In this document: positions 19,988 through 28,763 of the stretch, one piece after another
Position numbering within the stretch: position 1 is the stretch's first letter
How the letters are laid out: each line of letters opens with the position of its first letter
Source: Tistrella mobilis
Lineage (GTDB): Bacteria > Pseudomonadota > Alphaproteobacteria > Tistrellales > Tistrellaceae
Assembly (NCBI RefSeq): GCF_041468085.1
Contig: NZ_CP121017.1
Location: forward strand, 1 to 64,000
Reading direction: 5' to 3'
DNA length: 64,000 nucleotides
Position numbers and translations under genes: made by a program
The notes under the pieces: model-generated
What the model was told of the DNA's origin: nothing
What the model saw: only the letters and a program-made list of their open reading frames with translations
The model's database searches: none

Positions 19988-21178
19988 TCAGCTCCTTCCC
20001 GTGGCAGGATCGGCCGAGAGCCGGCCATAGACCGCATAGAGCAGCAGGGTGACCACCAGCAGCACCAGGCCGAGTGCGCCGGCCATGCCCCAATTGGCCG
20101 AGCCGGTGGCATAGAAGGCGATGACCGAGCTGATCATCTGGTCGCCCGGGCCGCCGATCAGGGCCGGGGTGATGTAGTAGCCGATGGCCGTCATGAACAC
20201 GAGCAGCGCGCCCGAGGCGAGGCCGCGGAAGGCGAGCGGGAACACCACGCGCAGGAAGGCCCGGAGCGGGTTGGCCCCCAGAGAGGCTGCGGCCGGAACC
20301 AGATTTTTGGGAATGGCGATCAGCACGCTGTAGATCGGCAGCACCATGAAGGGCAGCAGGACATGGGTCATTGCAATGACCACGCCCAGACGGTTGAAGA
20401 TCATCGGCACCGGTGCGCCGACAATGCCCAGACCGAGCAGAACTTCGTTGATCAGCCCCTTTTCCTGCAGGATCACGAACCAGGCCGCGGTCCGCACCAG
20501 CAGAGACGTCCAGAGCGGCAGCAGTACGGCGGCGAGCAGCAGGTTGCGTTTCCAGCCCTCGGCCGCCGCGATCAGCATGGCATAGGGAAAGCCGATCAGG
20601 GCGCAGGCGATGGTAACCAGGGCCGCAATCCAGAAAGTGCGCAGCATGATCACCCGGTTGGCCGAGGCCTCGTCGGCCATCGACACCACCTCGCCCGCGG
20701 CGTCGCGCTTCAGATCGACAGCGGCGAGCAGGTGGCGATCGGTATAGGGGGAGAGTGCGCCGGCGATCGCCTGCCAGTAGCGGGGTTGATCCCATCGGCG
20801 GTCGACCTCGGCCAGGTCGGCCGGCATGTCGCCATCCTCGATGGCCCGGATGGTCTTCGACATCAGGGTGCGGAAGCCGGACTGGGCGCTGTTCAGCCGG
20901 CGGACCATGTCGCCCACCGCCTGGGTGTCGGTCGCCGCCTTCAGATCTTCGACGATGGCCGCTTTCATCTCGGGCGTCGGCGGCGACTGACGGTCCCAGT
21001 CGGCGGCGACCTCGGCGGTGCGGGGCAGAATGCGCAGCACCGCCGGATCCGACACCGCCTGTGACATCATCGTGGCCAGTGGCCAGAGGAAGAAGACACC
21101 CAGGAAAAGCAGCAGCGGCGCCAGCAGCAGTGCTGCGGCGCCCTTCGACCCGCCGCCGCTTGTATGAATTCCACTCAT
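19988..21178 (-). CDS. Spermidine/putrescine-type ABC permease (PotB-like), enlarged
   Basis: A 396-residue permease, about 100 residues longer than typical PotB. The extra part is a hydrophilic insert (roughly residues 42-165) between helices 1 and 2, expected on the periplasmic side, a feature of one permease subgroup. The EAA loop is AAASLGANPLRAFLRVVFPL. The start at 21178 has AGGAGA eight bases upstream. The IS110-family element lies directly upstream and separates it from the ATPase gene, so expression may depend on read-through or on a new promoter. Confidence 0.88.
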   Translation of the reverse strand: MSGIHTSGGGSKGAAALLLAPLLLFLGVFFLWPLATMMSQAVSDPAVLRILPRTAEVAADWDRQSPPTPEMKAAIVEDLKAATDTQAVGDMVRRLNSAQSGFRTLMSKTIRAIEDGDMPADLAEVDRRWDQPRYWQAIAGALSPYTDRHLLAAVDLKRDAAGEVVSMADEASANRVIMLRTFWIAALVTIACALIGFPYAMLIAAAEGWKRNLLLAAVLLPLWTSLLVRTAAWFVILQEKGLINEVLLGLGIVGAPVPMIFNRLGVVIAMTHVLLPFMVLPIYSVLIAIPKNLVPAAASLGANPLRAFLRVVFPLAFRGLASGALLVFMTAIGYYITPALIGGPGDQMISSVIAFYATGSANWGMAGALGLVLLVVTLLLYAVYGRLSADPATGRS

Positions 21179-21324
21179 CGGGCCGTCTCCTGGTAGGATG
21201 TTTGGCCTGATAGCCGGGAGAGGGTCGCCGCGTTGCGCTCGAAGGATGATCTTCGTGCATGAGATTGGCGCCCTCGCCCGGTGCTTTTTGCCCGAACGGT
21301 ATCCGGCGGTGTCGTGGCGAGGGG

Positions 21325-21358
21325 GCGGATGACCGCCCCGATCGGGGCGGTCATCCGC
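21325..21358. repeat. Perfect 34-base palindrome in the IS110 leader
   Basis: Two 17-base arms (each starting GCGGATGACCGCCCC) are exact reverse complements with no spacer and centre CGATCG. It lies 66 bases upstream of the transposase start. It may form a stem of the bridge RNA, or a transcript-blocking hairpin that protects against read-through. Confidence 0.8.
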
Positions 21359-21423
21359 GCATGGACAAGCAGGGGCACGAGCACCGGCTCCGAGGCTTCC
21401 GGCTCATCCGCACGGGAGGCGCC

Positions 21424-22593
21424 ATGCAATTCGTCGGCATCGACATCGCGTCGGAAACCCATGTCTTCGCCATCCTTGATGCGGACGGCACGGTCCTGGC
21501 CAAACCCAAGCCGTTCACCGAAGACGCGGCCGGGCACGGCGCGTTGCTGGCCGCGCTGGCCCCGCCGGGTGAGGCGCTGGTGGTCATGGAGGCGACCGGG
21601 CATTACTGGAAGAACCTGTTCGCCGTGCTGGCGGCCAAGGGCTACGAGGTCGCCCTGATCAACCCGCTGCGCACCCACCGCTTCCAGGGCGAGAGCCTGG
21701 AGCGCACCAAGACCGACGCCATCGACGCCCTCGGCCTGGCCCGCTTCGGGCGGGAAAAGCGCCCCTCCCCGACCCGGCTGGGCAGCCGGGCCAGCGAGGA
21801 GCTGCGCGAACTGGTTCGCCACCGCGACCGGCTGCGCCAGGATTTCGACGACCGCGTCCGCCAGCTCCGCCGGCTGGTCGATCTCGGCTTCCCGGAATTC
21901 CGACGCTATGTCCGCACGCTCGACAGCATGCTGGCCACCGCCATCCTGGCGGAATACCCCACCGCCGAGGCCGTCGCCAAAGCCACGCCACGCCGGCTCG
22001 CCAAGCTGCGCTACGATGGCCGCCACGCCGTCGGAAGCGAACTGGCCGACCAGATCATCGCCGCGGCCAAGCGCTCGGTCGGCCAGCACCACGGCCCCGC
22101 CTACCGCGTCCAGGTCCGCGACATCTGTCAGGATCTCGATCTGTGGCGCCGCCGCTTGGCCGACCGTGACGACGACATCACCCGTCTGCTCGACGAGCAC
22201 GAGGTCGGCTCGCTGCTGACCTCCATCGACGGAATCGGTCCCAGCACCGCAGCACGCCTCATCGCCGAACTCGGCGATCCGGCCCGCTTCGACAGCCCCG
22301 CAGCCCTGGCAGCCTACGTCGGCGTCATCCCAGCCCTGCGCCACTCCGGAAAGCGCCGCCCCACCCGCGCCGGCATCACCCCGATCGGCAACGCGCGCCT
22401 GCGCACCGCCTTGTGGATGCCAACCCTCACCGCTGTCCGCCGAAACCCGTGGCTCAAAGCCTTCTACGACCGACTGCGCGCACAGGGAAAGCCACCAAAG
22501 CTCGCCCTCGTCGCCGCCATGCGAAAACTCCTCGTCGCCGTCTACGCCGTCGCCAAGGCTCGAAAACCCTTCGTGCCAAAGCTCGCCGACTGA
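21424..22593 (+). CDS. IS110-family transposase (bridge recombinase)
   Basis: A 389-residue recombinase. The N-terminal RuvC-like DEDD domain shows GIDIASETH (Asp-7), VVMEATGHYWK (Glu near 59) and KTDAIDALGLARF. The C-terminal Transposase_20 domain has a helix-hairpin-helix (SIDGIGPSTAARLIAELGD) and AYVGVIPALRHSGKRRP, which holds the catalytic serine region. The ATG at 21424 matches family starts; the frame is intact from end to end, so the element may be active. Earlier in-frame starts (from 21259) would run through the palindrome and are rejected. Confidence 0.93.
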   Translation: MQFVGIDIASETHVFAILDADGTVLAKPKPFTEDAAGHGALLAALAPPGEALVVMEATGHYWKNLFAVLAAKGYEVALINPLRTHRFQGESLERTKTDAIDALGLARFGREKRPSPTRLGSRASEELRELVRHRDRLRQDFDDRVRQLRRLVDLGFPEFRRYVRTLDSMLATAILAEYPTAEAVAKATPRRLAKLRYDGRHAVGSELADQIIAAAKRSVGQHHGPAYRVQVRDICQDLDLWRRRLADRDDDITRLLDEHEVGSLLTSIDGIGPSTAARLIAELGDPARFDSPAALAAYVGVIPALRHSGKRRPTRAGITPIGNARLRTALWMPTLTAVRRNPWLKAFYDRLRAQGKPPKLALVAAMRKLLVAVYAVAKARKPFVPKLAD

Positions 22594-22622
22594 AAAAAGC
22601 GCTTGCTCAGCGTGACGGTATC

Positions 22623-23693
22623 TCATGGGGCGATGACCCGGCAGTCGGCCGGGCGGAATTCGGCGAAGACTTCGGTTCCGGGCGCCCATTCTCGGGATTT
22701 GCGATCGAGCCGGACCGTGAAGCCATGGGCGCCGTCATCGAGTTGAACCCTCAGATGATCGCCCTGATAGATACAGTCGGCGATCCGGGCCGCCAGGCTG
22801 TTGCCGGTGCCGCCCGGGCGCTCCACCAGCTCGATCCGTTCGGGACGGATCGACAGCAGAACCTCCTGACCAGGGGCGACGGGTTCGGCGACCGCGGCAA
22901 TGACATGGCCGCCGGCGGCGAGGACGATCCGCGCCTCGGCTCCCGCGCTGTCTTCAACCCGGCCCTCGGCGAGATTGGTCTCGCCGATGAACTCGGCCAC
23001 GAAGCGGGTGCGGGGTTCGTCGTAGATTTCGCGTGGGGAGCCGATCTGTTCGATCCGGCCGTGATTGAACACCGCGATCCGATCGGACATCGTAAGTGCT
23101 TCGGACTGGTCATGGGTGACGAAGACGATCGTCAAACCCAGCCGGTTGTGCAGGGCTCGGATGTCGAGCTGCATCTGTTCGCGCAGCTGCTTGTCGAGCG
23201 CGCCCAGCGGTTCGTCCATCAGCACGACCCGGGGTTCGAAGACGAGCGCGCGGGCAAGGGCCACCCGCTGCTGCTGGCCCCCGGAAAGCTGAGACGGTCT
23301 GCGATCAGCCAGCGCCGAGAGCTGGACCATGTCGAGCACCCGCGCCACCCGCTCCGCGATCTCGGCGCGGCCGGTGCCGCGCATCTGCAGCGGAAAGGCG
23401 ATGTTCTCGCCCACGGTCATATGGGGGAACAGCGCATAGCTCTGGAACACCACGCCCATATTGCGGCGATGCGGCGGCAGGTCATTGATCGGCTGGCCGT
23501 CGAGCAGGATAGTGCCCGCCGTGGGATGTTCGAAGCCTGCCAGCATCATGAGCAGGGTGGTTTTGCCCGAGCCGGATGGCCCGAGCAGGCTGACGAATTC
23601 TCCCTCGGCAATATCGAGGGTCAGGTCGTTGACGACTTTCAGGGCCCCGTACGACTTGCTGATGCCGTCGAAGCGGATGCGAACGTTTTCCAA
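22623..23693 (-). CDS. ABC transporter ATP-binding protein (PotA-like)
   Basis: A 356-residue ATPase with Walker A GPSGSGKTT near residue 39, Q-loop VVFQSYALFPHMTV, signature LSGGQQQRVALARAL, Walker B VVLMDEPLGALD and H-loop VTHDQSEAL. The C-terminal TOBE domain begins after about residue 235. It energises the transporter formed with the two permeases beyond the insertion element. It starts 113 bases downstream of the binding-protein stop. The stop lies only about 30 bases from the transposase stop, so the insertion spared the coding sequence. Confidence 0.92.
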   Translation of the reverse strand: MENVRIRFDGISKSYGALKVVNDLTLDIAEGEFVSLLGPSGSGKTTLLMMLAGFEHPTAGTILLDGQPINDLPPHRRNMGVVFQSYALFPHMTVGENIAFPLQMRGTGRAEIAERVARVLDMVQLSALADRRPSQLSGGQQQRVALARALVFEPRVVLMDEPLGALDKQLREQMQLDIRALHNRLGLTIVFVTHDQSEALTMSDRIAVFNHGRIEQIGSPREIYDEPRTRFVAEFIGETNLAEGRVEDSAGAEARIVLAAGGHVIAAVAEPVAPGQEVLLSIRPERIELVERPGGTGNSLAARIADCIYQGDHLRVQLDDGAHGFTVRLDRKSREWAPGTEVFAEFRPADCRVIAP

Positions 23694-23806
23694 CAGCGTC
23701 CTCCAGCTCTGGCCGGGTCGGCGCGGAGGCGGGCGAACGATCGTGCGGGGGGAACGATGCCGCGCCGGGCGGGTGTCGCCACCCGCCCCTCGCGCCGGTC
23801 GCGGGC

Positions 23807-24862
23807 TCAGCGCGCCAGCCAGGCGTTGAAGCGCCGGGTCAGTTCCTCGGAATTGTCGATCCAGAAATCGACGTCGAGCGGGATGGCATCCGTGATGTTG
23901 GCGGGTGCCGTCGGCAGGTCTGCCGCATATTTCGGATCGACCATGCCGGCCGCTTCCTTGTTCGGCAGACCATAGGCGATGGTTGCCGGCAGCTTGATCA
24001 TGTTCTCAGGCGCGCTTGCGAAGGCGATGAACTCCTGCCCGGCTGCTGCATTCTCGGCGCCTTTCAGCACCACCCAGCTGTCGATCGCATAGATGCTGCC
24101 CGGCCAGACCACCTTGAACTGCTTGCCTTCGGCCTTGTTGATGGCGGTGATGCGGCCGTTATAGGCCGTCGTCATCGCCACCTCGCCCGAGGCGAGCAGC
24201 TGCAGCGGCTGGGCGCCGGCTTCCCACCAGATCAGGTTGGGCGAGAGTTCATCCAGCTTCTTGAAGGCGCGATCCACCCCTTCGGGCGTGCCGAGCACGT
24301 CATAGACCTCGTCCTTCGACACGCCGTCGGCGAGCAGGGCGAATTCGAGCGTGTATTTGGCGCCCTTGCGCAGGCCCCGCTTGCCGGGGAACTTCTCCAC
24401 GTTCCAGAAATCGGCCCAGCTCTTGGGACCGTCGGCGAGCTTCGCGCCGTCATAGGCGATAGCGGTGGTCCAGACAATGGCACCCACGCCGCAATCACTG
24501 CCCGACTGGGCCAGGAACTTGTCCTTGCCGCCGAGCTTCGCCCAGTCGATGGTCTCGTAAAGACCGTCGGCGCAACCCAGTGCCAGTTCCTCGGCCTCGA
24601 CCTGAACCACGTCCCAGTTGGGTGCGCCGGCCTTCACCTTGGCCTGCAGCACGCCATAGCCGCCATCCCACGATTCATCCAGCAACGGCTTGCCGGTCTT
24701 GGCGGCAAACGGCTTGAAATAAATCTCGCGCTGTGCGTCCTGATAGTTTCCCCCCCAGGAAACCACGGTCAGATCCCGGGCGAGTGCCGGTTGACTTGCG
24801 GCGACACAGATGCCCGCCAGAAATACGCCACCGGCCCCGATGTTCCGGAATACAGTCTTCAT
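23807..24862 (-). CDS. Periplasmic substrate-binding protein (PotD-like)
   Basis: A 351-residue extracellular solute-binding protein. A Sec signal peptide (residues 1-28, cut after QPALA) precedes RDLTVVSWGGNYQDAQRE, the typical start of polyamine/Fe-type binding proteins. It is the first gene of the ABC operon read from right to left. The 209-base gap to the next gene has an AT-rich patch near 24965-24985 that may hold the promoter. The ligand cannot be named from sequence. Its nearness to the diiron/YrdC-like operon suggests, but does not prove, import of that pathway's substrate. Confidence 0.88.
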   Translation of the reverse strand: MKTVFRNIGAGGVFLAGICVAASQPALARDLTVVSWGGNYQDAQREIYFKPFAAKTGKPLLDESWDGGYGVLQAKVKAGAPNWDVVQVEAEELALGCADGLYETIDWAKLGGKDKFLAQSGSDCGVGAIVWTTAIAYDGAKLADGPKSWADFWNVEKFPGKRGLRKGAKYTLEFALLADGVSKDEVYDVLGTPEGVDRAFKKLDELSPNLIWWEAGAQPLQLLASGEVAMTTAYNGRITAINKAEGKQFKVVWPGSIYAIDSWVVLKGAENAAAGQEFIAFASAPENMIKLPATIAYGLPNKEAAGMVDPKYAADLPTAPANITDAIPLDVDFWIDNSEELTRRFNAWLAR

Positions 24863-25071
24863 AGGAACAGCCTCCCCTGGCTTCCCTGAACTTGCCCCCT
24901 TCTCAGGATGTCCTCACGCCAAAATCCCCAACGTCGTTGCGACGACTGTGAGCGCAGCCCGAGCGTCATAATTGCTGCATCTTTTCCGGCGCTCCGCAAC
25001 ACCTTTTGATGGCGTGTCGACAAGCGGACGTCCTGTCGCAGCGGTATGCAGAGGGGGCGGGGGCCGCCGGA

Positions 25072-25947
25072 TCACTCTCCGGAGGCGAGCAGGCGGCCGT
25101 CGCGGCGGGCAGCACGGGTTGCCCGGGTGAAGGCCACTGCCGCCATCACCACCAGCACGGCGTCGAGGGCGAAGGCCCAGGCCAGATGGCGCCAGGGGAC
25201 GGCGCCGTCGATCAGCACCTGACGCATTCCTTCGAAGATATGCGCCGAGGGCAGGATCCAGGCGACGGGCTGCAACCAGTCGGGCAGCACCTCGATCGGG
25301 TAGTAGATGCCCGAGACCGGCTGAAGTACGAAGATTGCCGCCCAGGCCAGCCCCTCGGCACCGAGCCCGACGCGGAGCAGCAGGCTGGCCACCATCAGCC
25401 CGATCGACCAGCCCATGATCATCAACGCCGCCAGGAAGGGCAGCAATGGCCAGCCGAGGGTGAAAATGTCGTAATGGTAGAGCGGCCAAGCCAGCGCCGC
25501 CGCTGCCCCGGTGCCAATCGCAACCCGGATGCCGGCGACCGTCAGCATGGCGGCGATCATCTCCCAGGGCCGGAGCGGACTGACGAAGAGGGTGGCGAGG
25601 TTGCGGGCCCAGATTTCTTCGAGCAGGGCGAGGTTGACGCCCAGTTGCGAGCGGTAGAGCACCTCCCAGAGCAGCAGCCCCGAGAGCAGGGTGCCGGCTG
25701 CCTGAGCCAGCCAGTCGGTGCGTTCGGTCAGGAAGAGGGTGATGAACCCCCAGAGCAGCATCTGCATCGTCGGCCAGTAGACGATCTCGACCAGCCGGGC
25801 CCAGGAACCGAACAGCAGGCGGAGATGGCGCAGTACCAGCGCCTGGATGCGCTGTAGGGAAGCGGCGGTGCCGGTGACCCGCTCGGGCGCCTCGCTCAAC
25901 GCCGCTTCCATCGCGGCGGTGGGCGGCATCATCCGTTCGTGGTTCAT
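25072..25947 (-). CDS. ABC-2 type exporter permease
   Basis: A 291-residue permease with six predicted helices of the ABC-2 type (NodJ/DrrB-like). The segment LQPVSGIYYPIEVLPDWLQP before the last helices is a family mark. Its start overlaps the stop of the ATPase gene by 4 bases, so both form a two-gene exporter. The exported compound is unknown (drug, polysaccharide or lipid-linked are all possible). Confidence 0.88.
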   Translation of the reverse strand: MNHERMMPPTAAMEAALSEAPERVTGTAASLQRIQALVLRHLRLLFGSWARLVEIVYWPTMQMLLWGFITLFLTERTDWLAQAAGTLLSGLLLWEVLYRSQLGVNLALLEEIWARNLATLFVSPLRPWEMIAAMLTVAGIRVAIGTGAAAALAWPLYHYDIFTLGWPLLPFLAALMIMGWSIGLMVASLLLRVGLGAEGLAWAAIFVLQPVSGIYYPIEVLPDWLQPVAWILPSAHIFEGMRQVLIDGAVPWRHLAWAFALDAVLVVMAAVAFTRATRAARRDGRLLASGE

Positions 25948-26696
25948 ACCCCCTCCACAGGCTCCGGGTCGGGCGACCGCGCGACGTCGAGGAAGACGTC
26001 TTCCAGGCTGGCACGGCCATAACGGGTCAGCAGCTCTGCAGGCGTGCCATCATCGACCACCCGACCGGTGCGCATCATCAGAACCCGATGGGCCAGCCGT
26101 TCCACCTCGCCCATATTGTGCGAGGCGAGCAGGATGGCCGCGCCCGACAGCTCACGGAAGCGTTCCAGCAGCCCGCGCAGCCGGTCGCCGGTATCGGGAT
26201 CGAGCGAAGCGGTGGGCTCGTCCAGCAACAGAAGTTCGGGCCGGTTGAGCATGGCCTTGGCGAGCGAGACCCGGGTCTTCTGCCCGGCCGAGAGCCGCCC
26301 TGTAGGGCGATCGAGCAGGGCATCGAGATCGAAGGCGGCCGAGATCTCGCGCACCCGCCGTGCCGGATGAGCGATGCCGTAGAGCCGGGCATAGACATCG
26401 AGATTCTGGCGCACGGTCAGCCGGTGAGGCAGGTCGACATAGGGCGATGAGAAGTTCATCCGCGGCAGGGCGTGCTTGCGATCACGGGTCATGTCCTCGC
26501 CGAACAGCCGGATCCGGCCGGCAGTGGGGGTCACCACACCCAGGATCATCGACATGGCCGTGGTCTTTCCGGCGCCGTTTCCGCCGAGAAGTGCAACGGT
26601 TTCGCCACGCCGGACGGTAAAATCGAGACCGGCGACCGCCTCGACGGTGCCGTAGGTCTTGCGCAGGTGCTCGACGGCAAGGACGATCTCGGTCAT
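25944..26696 (-). CDS. ABC-2 type exporter ATP-binding protein
   Basis: A 250-residue ATPase with Walker A LLGGNGAGKTTAMS, signature LSAGQKTRVSLAKAML, Walker B LLLLDEPTASLDPDT and H-loop LLASHNMGEVERL. The start at 26696 (MTEIVLAVEHLRKTYG) fits the family; the longer frame to 26744 adds unrelated residues. It pairs with the overlapping permease gene downstream. The 169 bases up to the divergent methyltransferase gene presumably hold both promoters. Confidence 0.92.
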   Translation of the reverse strand: MTEIVLAVEHLRKTYGTVEAVAGLDFTVRRGETVALLGGNGAGKTTAMSMILGVVTPTAGRIRLFGEDMTRDRKHALPRMNFSSPYVDLPHRLTVRQNLDVYARLYGIAHPARRVREISAAFDLDALLDRPTGRLSAGQKTRVSLAKAMLNRPELLLLDEPTASLDPDTGDRLRGLLERFRELSGAAILLASHNMGEVERLAHRVLMMRTGRVVDDGTPAELLTRYGRASLEDVFLDVARSPDPEPVEGV

Positions 26697-26865
26697 GGAT
26701 ACGCCGTTCGGCCGGTGCAGGCTCAACAGAGGGTGGGGGCTCAACAGAGGGTCGGAGCCCTTTCGGGCCCGCAGGCTGTCCGATCGAAGGTGGTCCGGTG
26801 CCGGCCGGGGGTCAAGCGCGACGGCCGGGCGACCCGGGCACCATCCGCCTCAACTGGAGCCATCC

Positions 26866-27366
26866 GTGAGCCGTCTCGACAGTTTCATTCGCCGCCTGAC
26901 CGCCCAGCGTGCCTGCCTCGATCGTGCCGCAGAGATCATCCGCGATCTCGACGGACCGGTGCTGGAGCTGGGGCTCGGCAATGGCCGTACCTACGACCAT
27001 CTGCGCAGCATCCTGCCGGACCGGGAGATCTTCGTTTTCGAGCGCAAGGTCGCCGCCCATCCCGACTGCATCCCCGACGACGCGCATCTGATCCTGGGTG
27101 ATCTGGCCGATACCCTGCCGCAGGCGGCAGGGCGCATTCCGGCAGCTGCTGTCCTTGCCCATGCCGATATCGGCAGCGGCGATGCCGAAGCGACGGCACG
27201 GAATGCCGCCCGGGTGGCGGCGGTGCTGCCGGAGCTGCTGGTGCCGGGTGCGGTGGTGGCGGCCGATCAGCCGCTCTATGATCCGAGGCTTCGGCCGATC
27301 GACCTTCCCGAGGGGGTGGCGCCTGGCCGCTATCACCTCTACCTCAGGATCGGGGTGCCGACATGA
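26866..27366 (+). CDS. Small SAM-dependent methyltransferase-like protein
   Basis: A 166-residue protein with VLELGLGNGRTYDHL near residue 32, the glycine-rich SAM motif, and VFERKVAAHPDC as the likely acidic motif II. It resembles a group of short class I methyltransferases annotated only as SAM-dependent. The GTG at 26866 has GGAG six bases upstream. Its stop overlaps the regB ATG (ATGA), so it is cotranscribed and translationally coupled with the redox sensor. Substrate unknown. Confidence 0.75.
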   Translation: MSRLDSFIRRLTAQRACLDRAAEIIRDLDGPVLELGLGNGRTYDHLRSILPDREIFVFERKVAAHPDCIPDDAHLILGDLADTLPQAAGRIPAAAVLAHADIGSGDAEATARNAARVAAVLPELLVPGAVVAADQPLYDPRLRPIDLPEGVAPGRYHLYLRIGVPT

Positions 27367-28712
27367 GTGCGGCCGGCCCCACTCTCCCGCCGGCTGCCGC
27401 CCTGCCGCCGGGCATGGGCTCTCCCGATGGCGGGCGTGTGCGTGCGCATACACTGGTCACCATCCGCTGGCTGGCGATCGCCGGGCAGCTGGCGGCAATC
27501 ATGCTGGTCTCGCAGGGGCTGCGTTTCCCGCTGCCGTTGCTGGAATGCGTGGCCGCCGTCGGTGCCTCGGCCCTGCTCAATCTCGCCACCACTCTGGCGC
27601 GGCCGGCCAATGCCCGGCTGACCGACGGCCAAGCGGCGCTGTTTCTGGCCTTCGACGTCTGTCAGCTGGCGGTGCTGCTCCAGCTCACCGGCGGTCTGGC
27701 CAATCCCTTTTCGGTGCTGGTGCTGGCCCCGGCCACGATCAGCGCGACCGTCTTGTCGGTACGCTCCACCGTCGTGCTGGCCGGCATGTCGCTGATCGCG
27801 GTGACCCTGCTCGCGGTCTGGCACCATCCCTTGCCCTGGGACGGTGAGGGCGGGCCGCTTGCCCTGCCGCCGCTCTATGTTGCCGGGGTCTGGGCGGCGC
27901 TGGTTCTCAGCCTGCTGTTCCTGACCGTCTATGCCGCCCGGGTCGCGGCCGAGGCCCGGCGGATGTCGGATGCGCTCTCTGCGACCCAGATCGCACTGTC
28001 GCGGGAACAGCAGCTCTCGGCAGTGGGGGCGCTTGCGGCGGCGGCGGCCCATGAACTCGGCACGCCGCTCGGCACCATCGCCATCGTCGCCCGCGAACTG
28101 GAGCGCGATCTGGGGCCCGGCAGCCCGCAGGCAGAGGATCTGGCGCTGTTGGTCTCGGAAAGTGCCCGCTGCCGCGAGATCCTGGCCCGGCTGGCGCGGG
28201 CGCCGGAACAGGCAAGCCCCGCCTTCAAGCGCCTGGGCCTGCCGGAGCTTCTGGAGAGTGCTGCGGCCCCCTATCGGCGTAGTTCCGGACCCGAGATCGT
28301 GGTCGAGATCGACCCCGGATCCGACCGTGCGCAGATGCCGGATGCGGCGCCGGTCCCCGAACTGCTCCATGGCCTGGGCAATCTGGTGGAGAATGCCTCT
28401 CAGTTTGCCGTCGGCCGGGTAACGCTTTGGCTTGGCTGGGATCCGCGCTATATCACGATCGAGGTGCGTGACGACGGCCCGGGATTCCCGGCGGATCTGC
28501 TGCCCTGGATCGGCGAGCCCTACATGTCCACCCGCCGCGAGGCGGGGCGCATGGGGCTCGGCGTGTTCATCGCCAAGACCCTGCTGGCCCGCACCGGCGC
28601 CGATGTCCGTTTCGCCAACCGGCCCGAAGGCGGAGCCGTGGTCAGCCTGCGCTGGTCGCGTTCCGCCCTGGCGGGTGGCGGCAAGGGTGCCGCCCGGCCG
28701 GTGTCGTTCTGA
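27363..28712 (+). CDS. regB: Redox sensor histidine kinase RegB (PrrB/ActS)
   Basis: A 449-residue membrane kinase that controls respiration and energy genes in response to the quinone pool. Six hydrophobic segments (residues 30-190) are followed by the kinase. The quinone-site motif GGLANPF is at 110-116. The H-box AAAHELGTPLGTI has His-230, and Cys-270 lies exactly 40 residues later, the spacing of the redox-active cysteine in Rhodobacter RegB. N-box NLVENASQFA and G-boxes DDGPGF and GLGVFIA follow. It is followed by regA; the senC gene often found between them is absent. Confidence 0.94.
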   Translation: MSAAGPTLPPAAALPPGMGSPDGGRVRAHTLVTIRWLAIAGQLAAIMLVSQGLRFPLPLLECVAAVGASALLNLATTLARPANARLTDGQAALFLAFDVCQLAVLLQLTGGLANPFSVLVLAPATISATVLSVRSTVVLAGMSLIAVTLLAVWHHPLPWDGEGGPLALPPLYVAGVWAALVLSLLFLTVYAARVAAEARRMSDALSATQIALSREQQLSAVGALAAAAAHELGTPLGTIAIVARELERDLGPGSPQAEDLALLVSESARCREILARLARAPEQASPAFKRLGLPELLESAAAPYRRSSGPEIVVEIDPGSDRAQMPDAAPVPELLHGLGNLVENASQFAVGRVTLWLGWDPRYITIEVRDDGPGFPADLLPWIGEPYMSTRREAGRMGLGVFIAKTLLARTGADVRFANRPEGGAVVSLRWSRSALAGGGKGAARPVSF

Positions 28713-28763
28713 ATGCAGCCTGCCCCTGCTGCGGATCCGTATCGCAAGAGGAAATGCCGTCCG

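Larger units (their letters stand above)
21230..22612 (+). mobile_element. IS110-family insertion sequence (ends approximate)
   Basis: The element lies between the permease B start and the ATPase stop of one ABC operon, on the opposite strand. It carries a DEDD transposase and about 190 bases of noncoding sequence upstream of it. No terminal inverted repeats are seen, as expected for IS110, so the ends are set only by the flanking genes. IS110 elements encode a structured bridge RNA in the noncoding end, and the palindrome at 21325-21358 falls where it would be expected. Confidence 0.75.
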
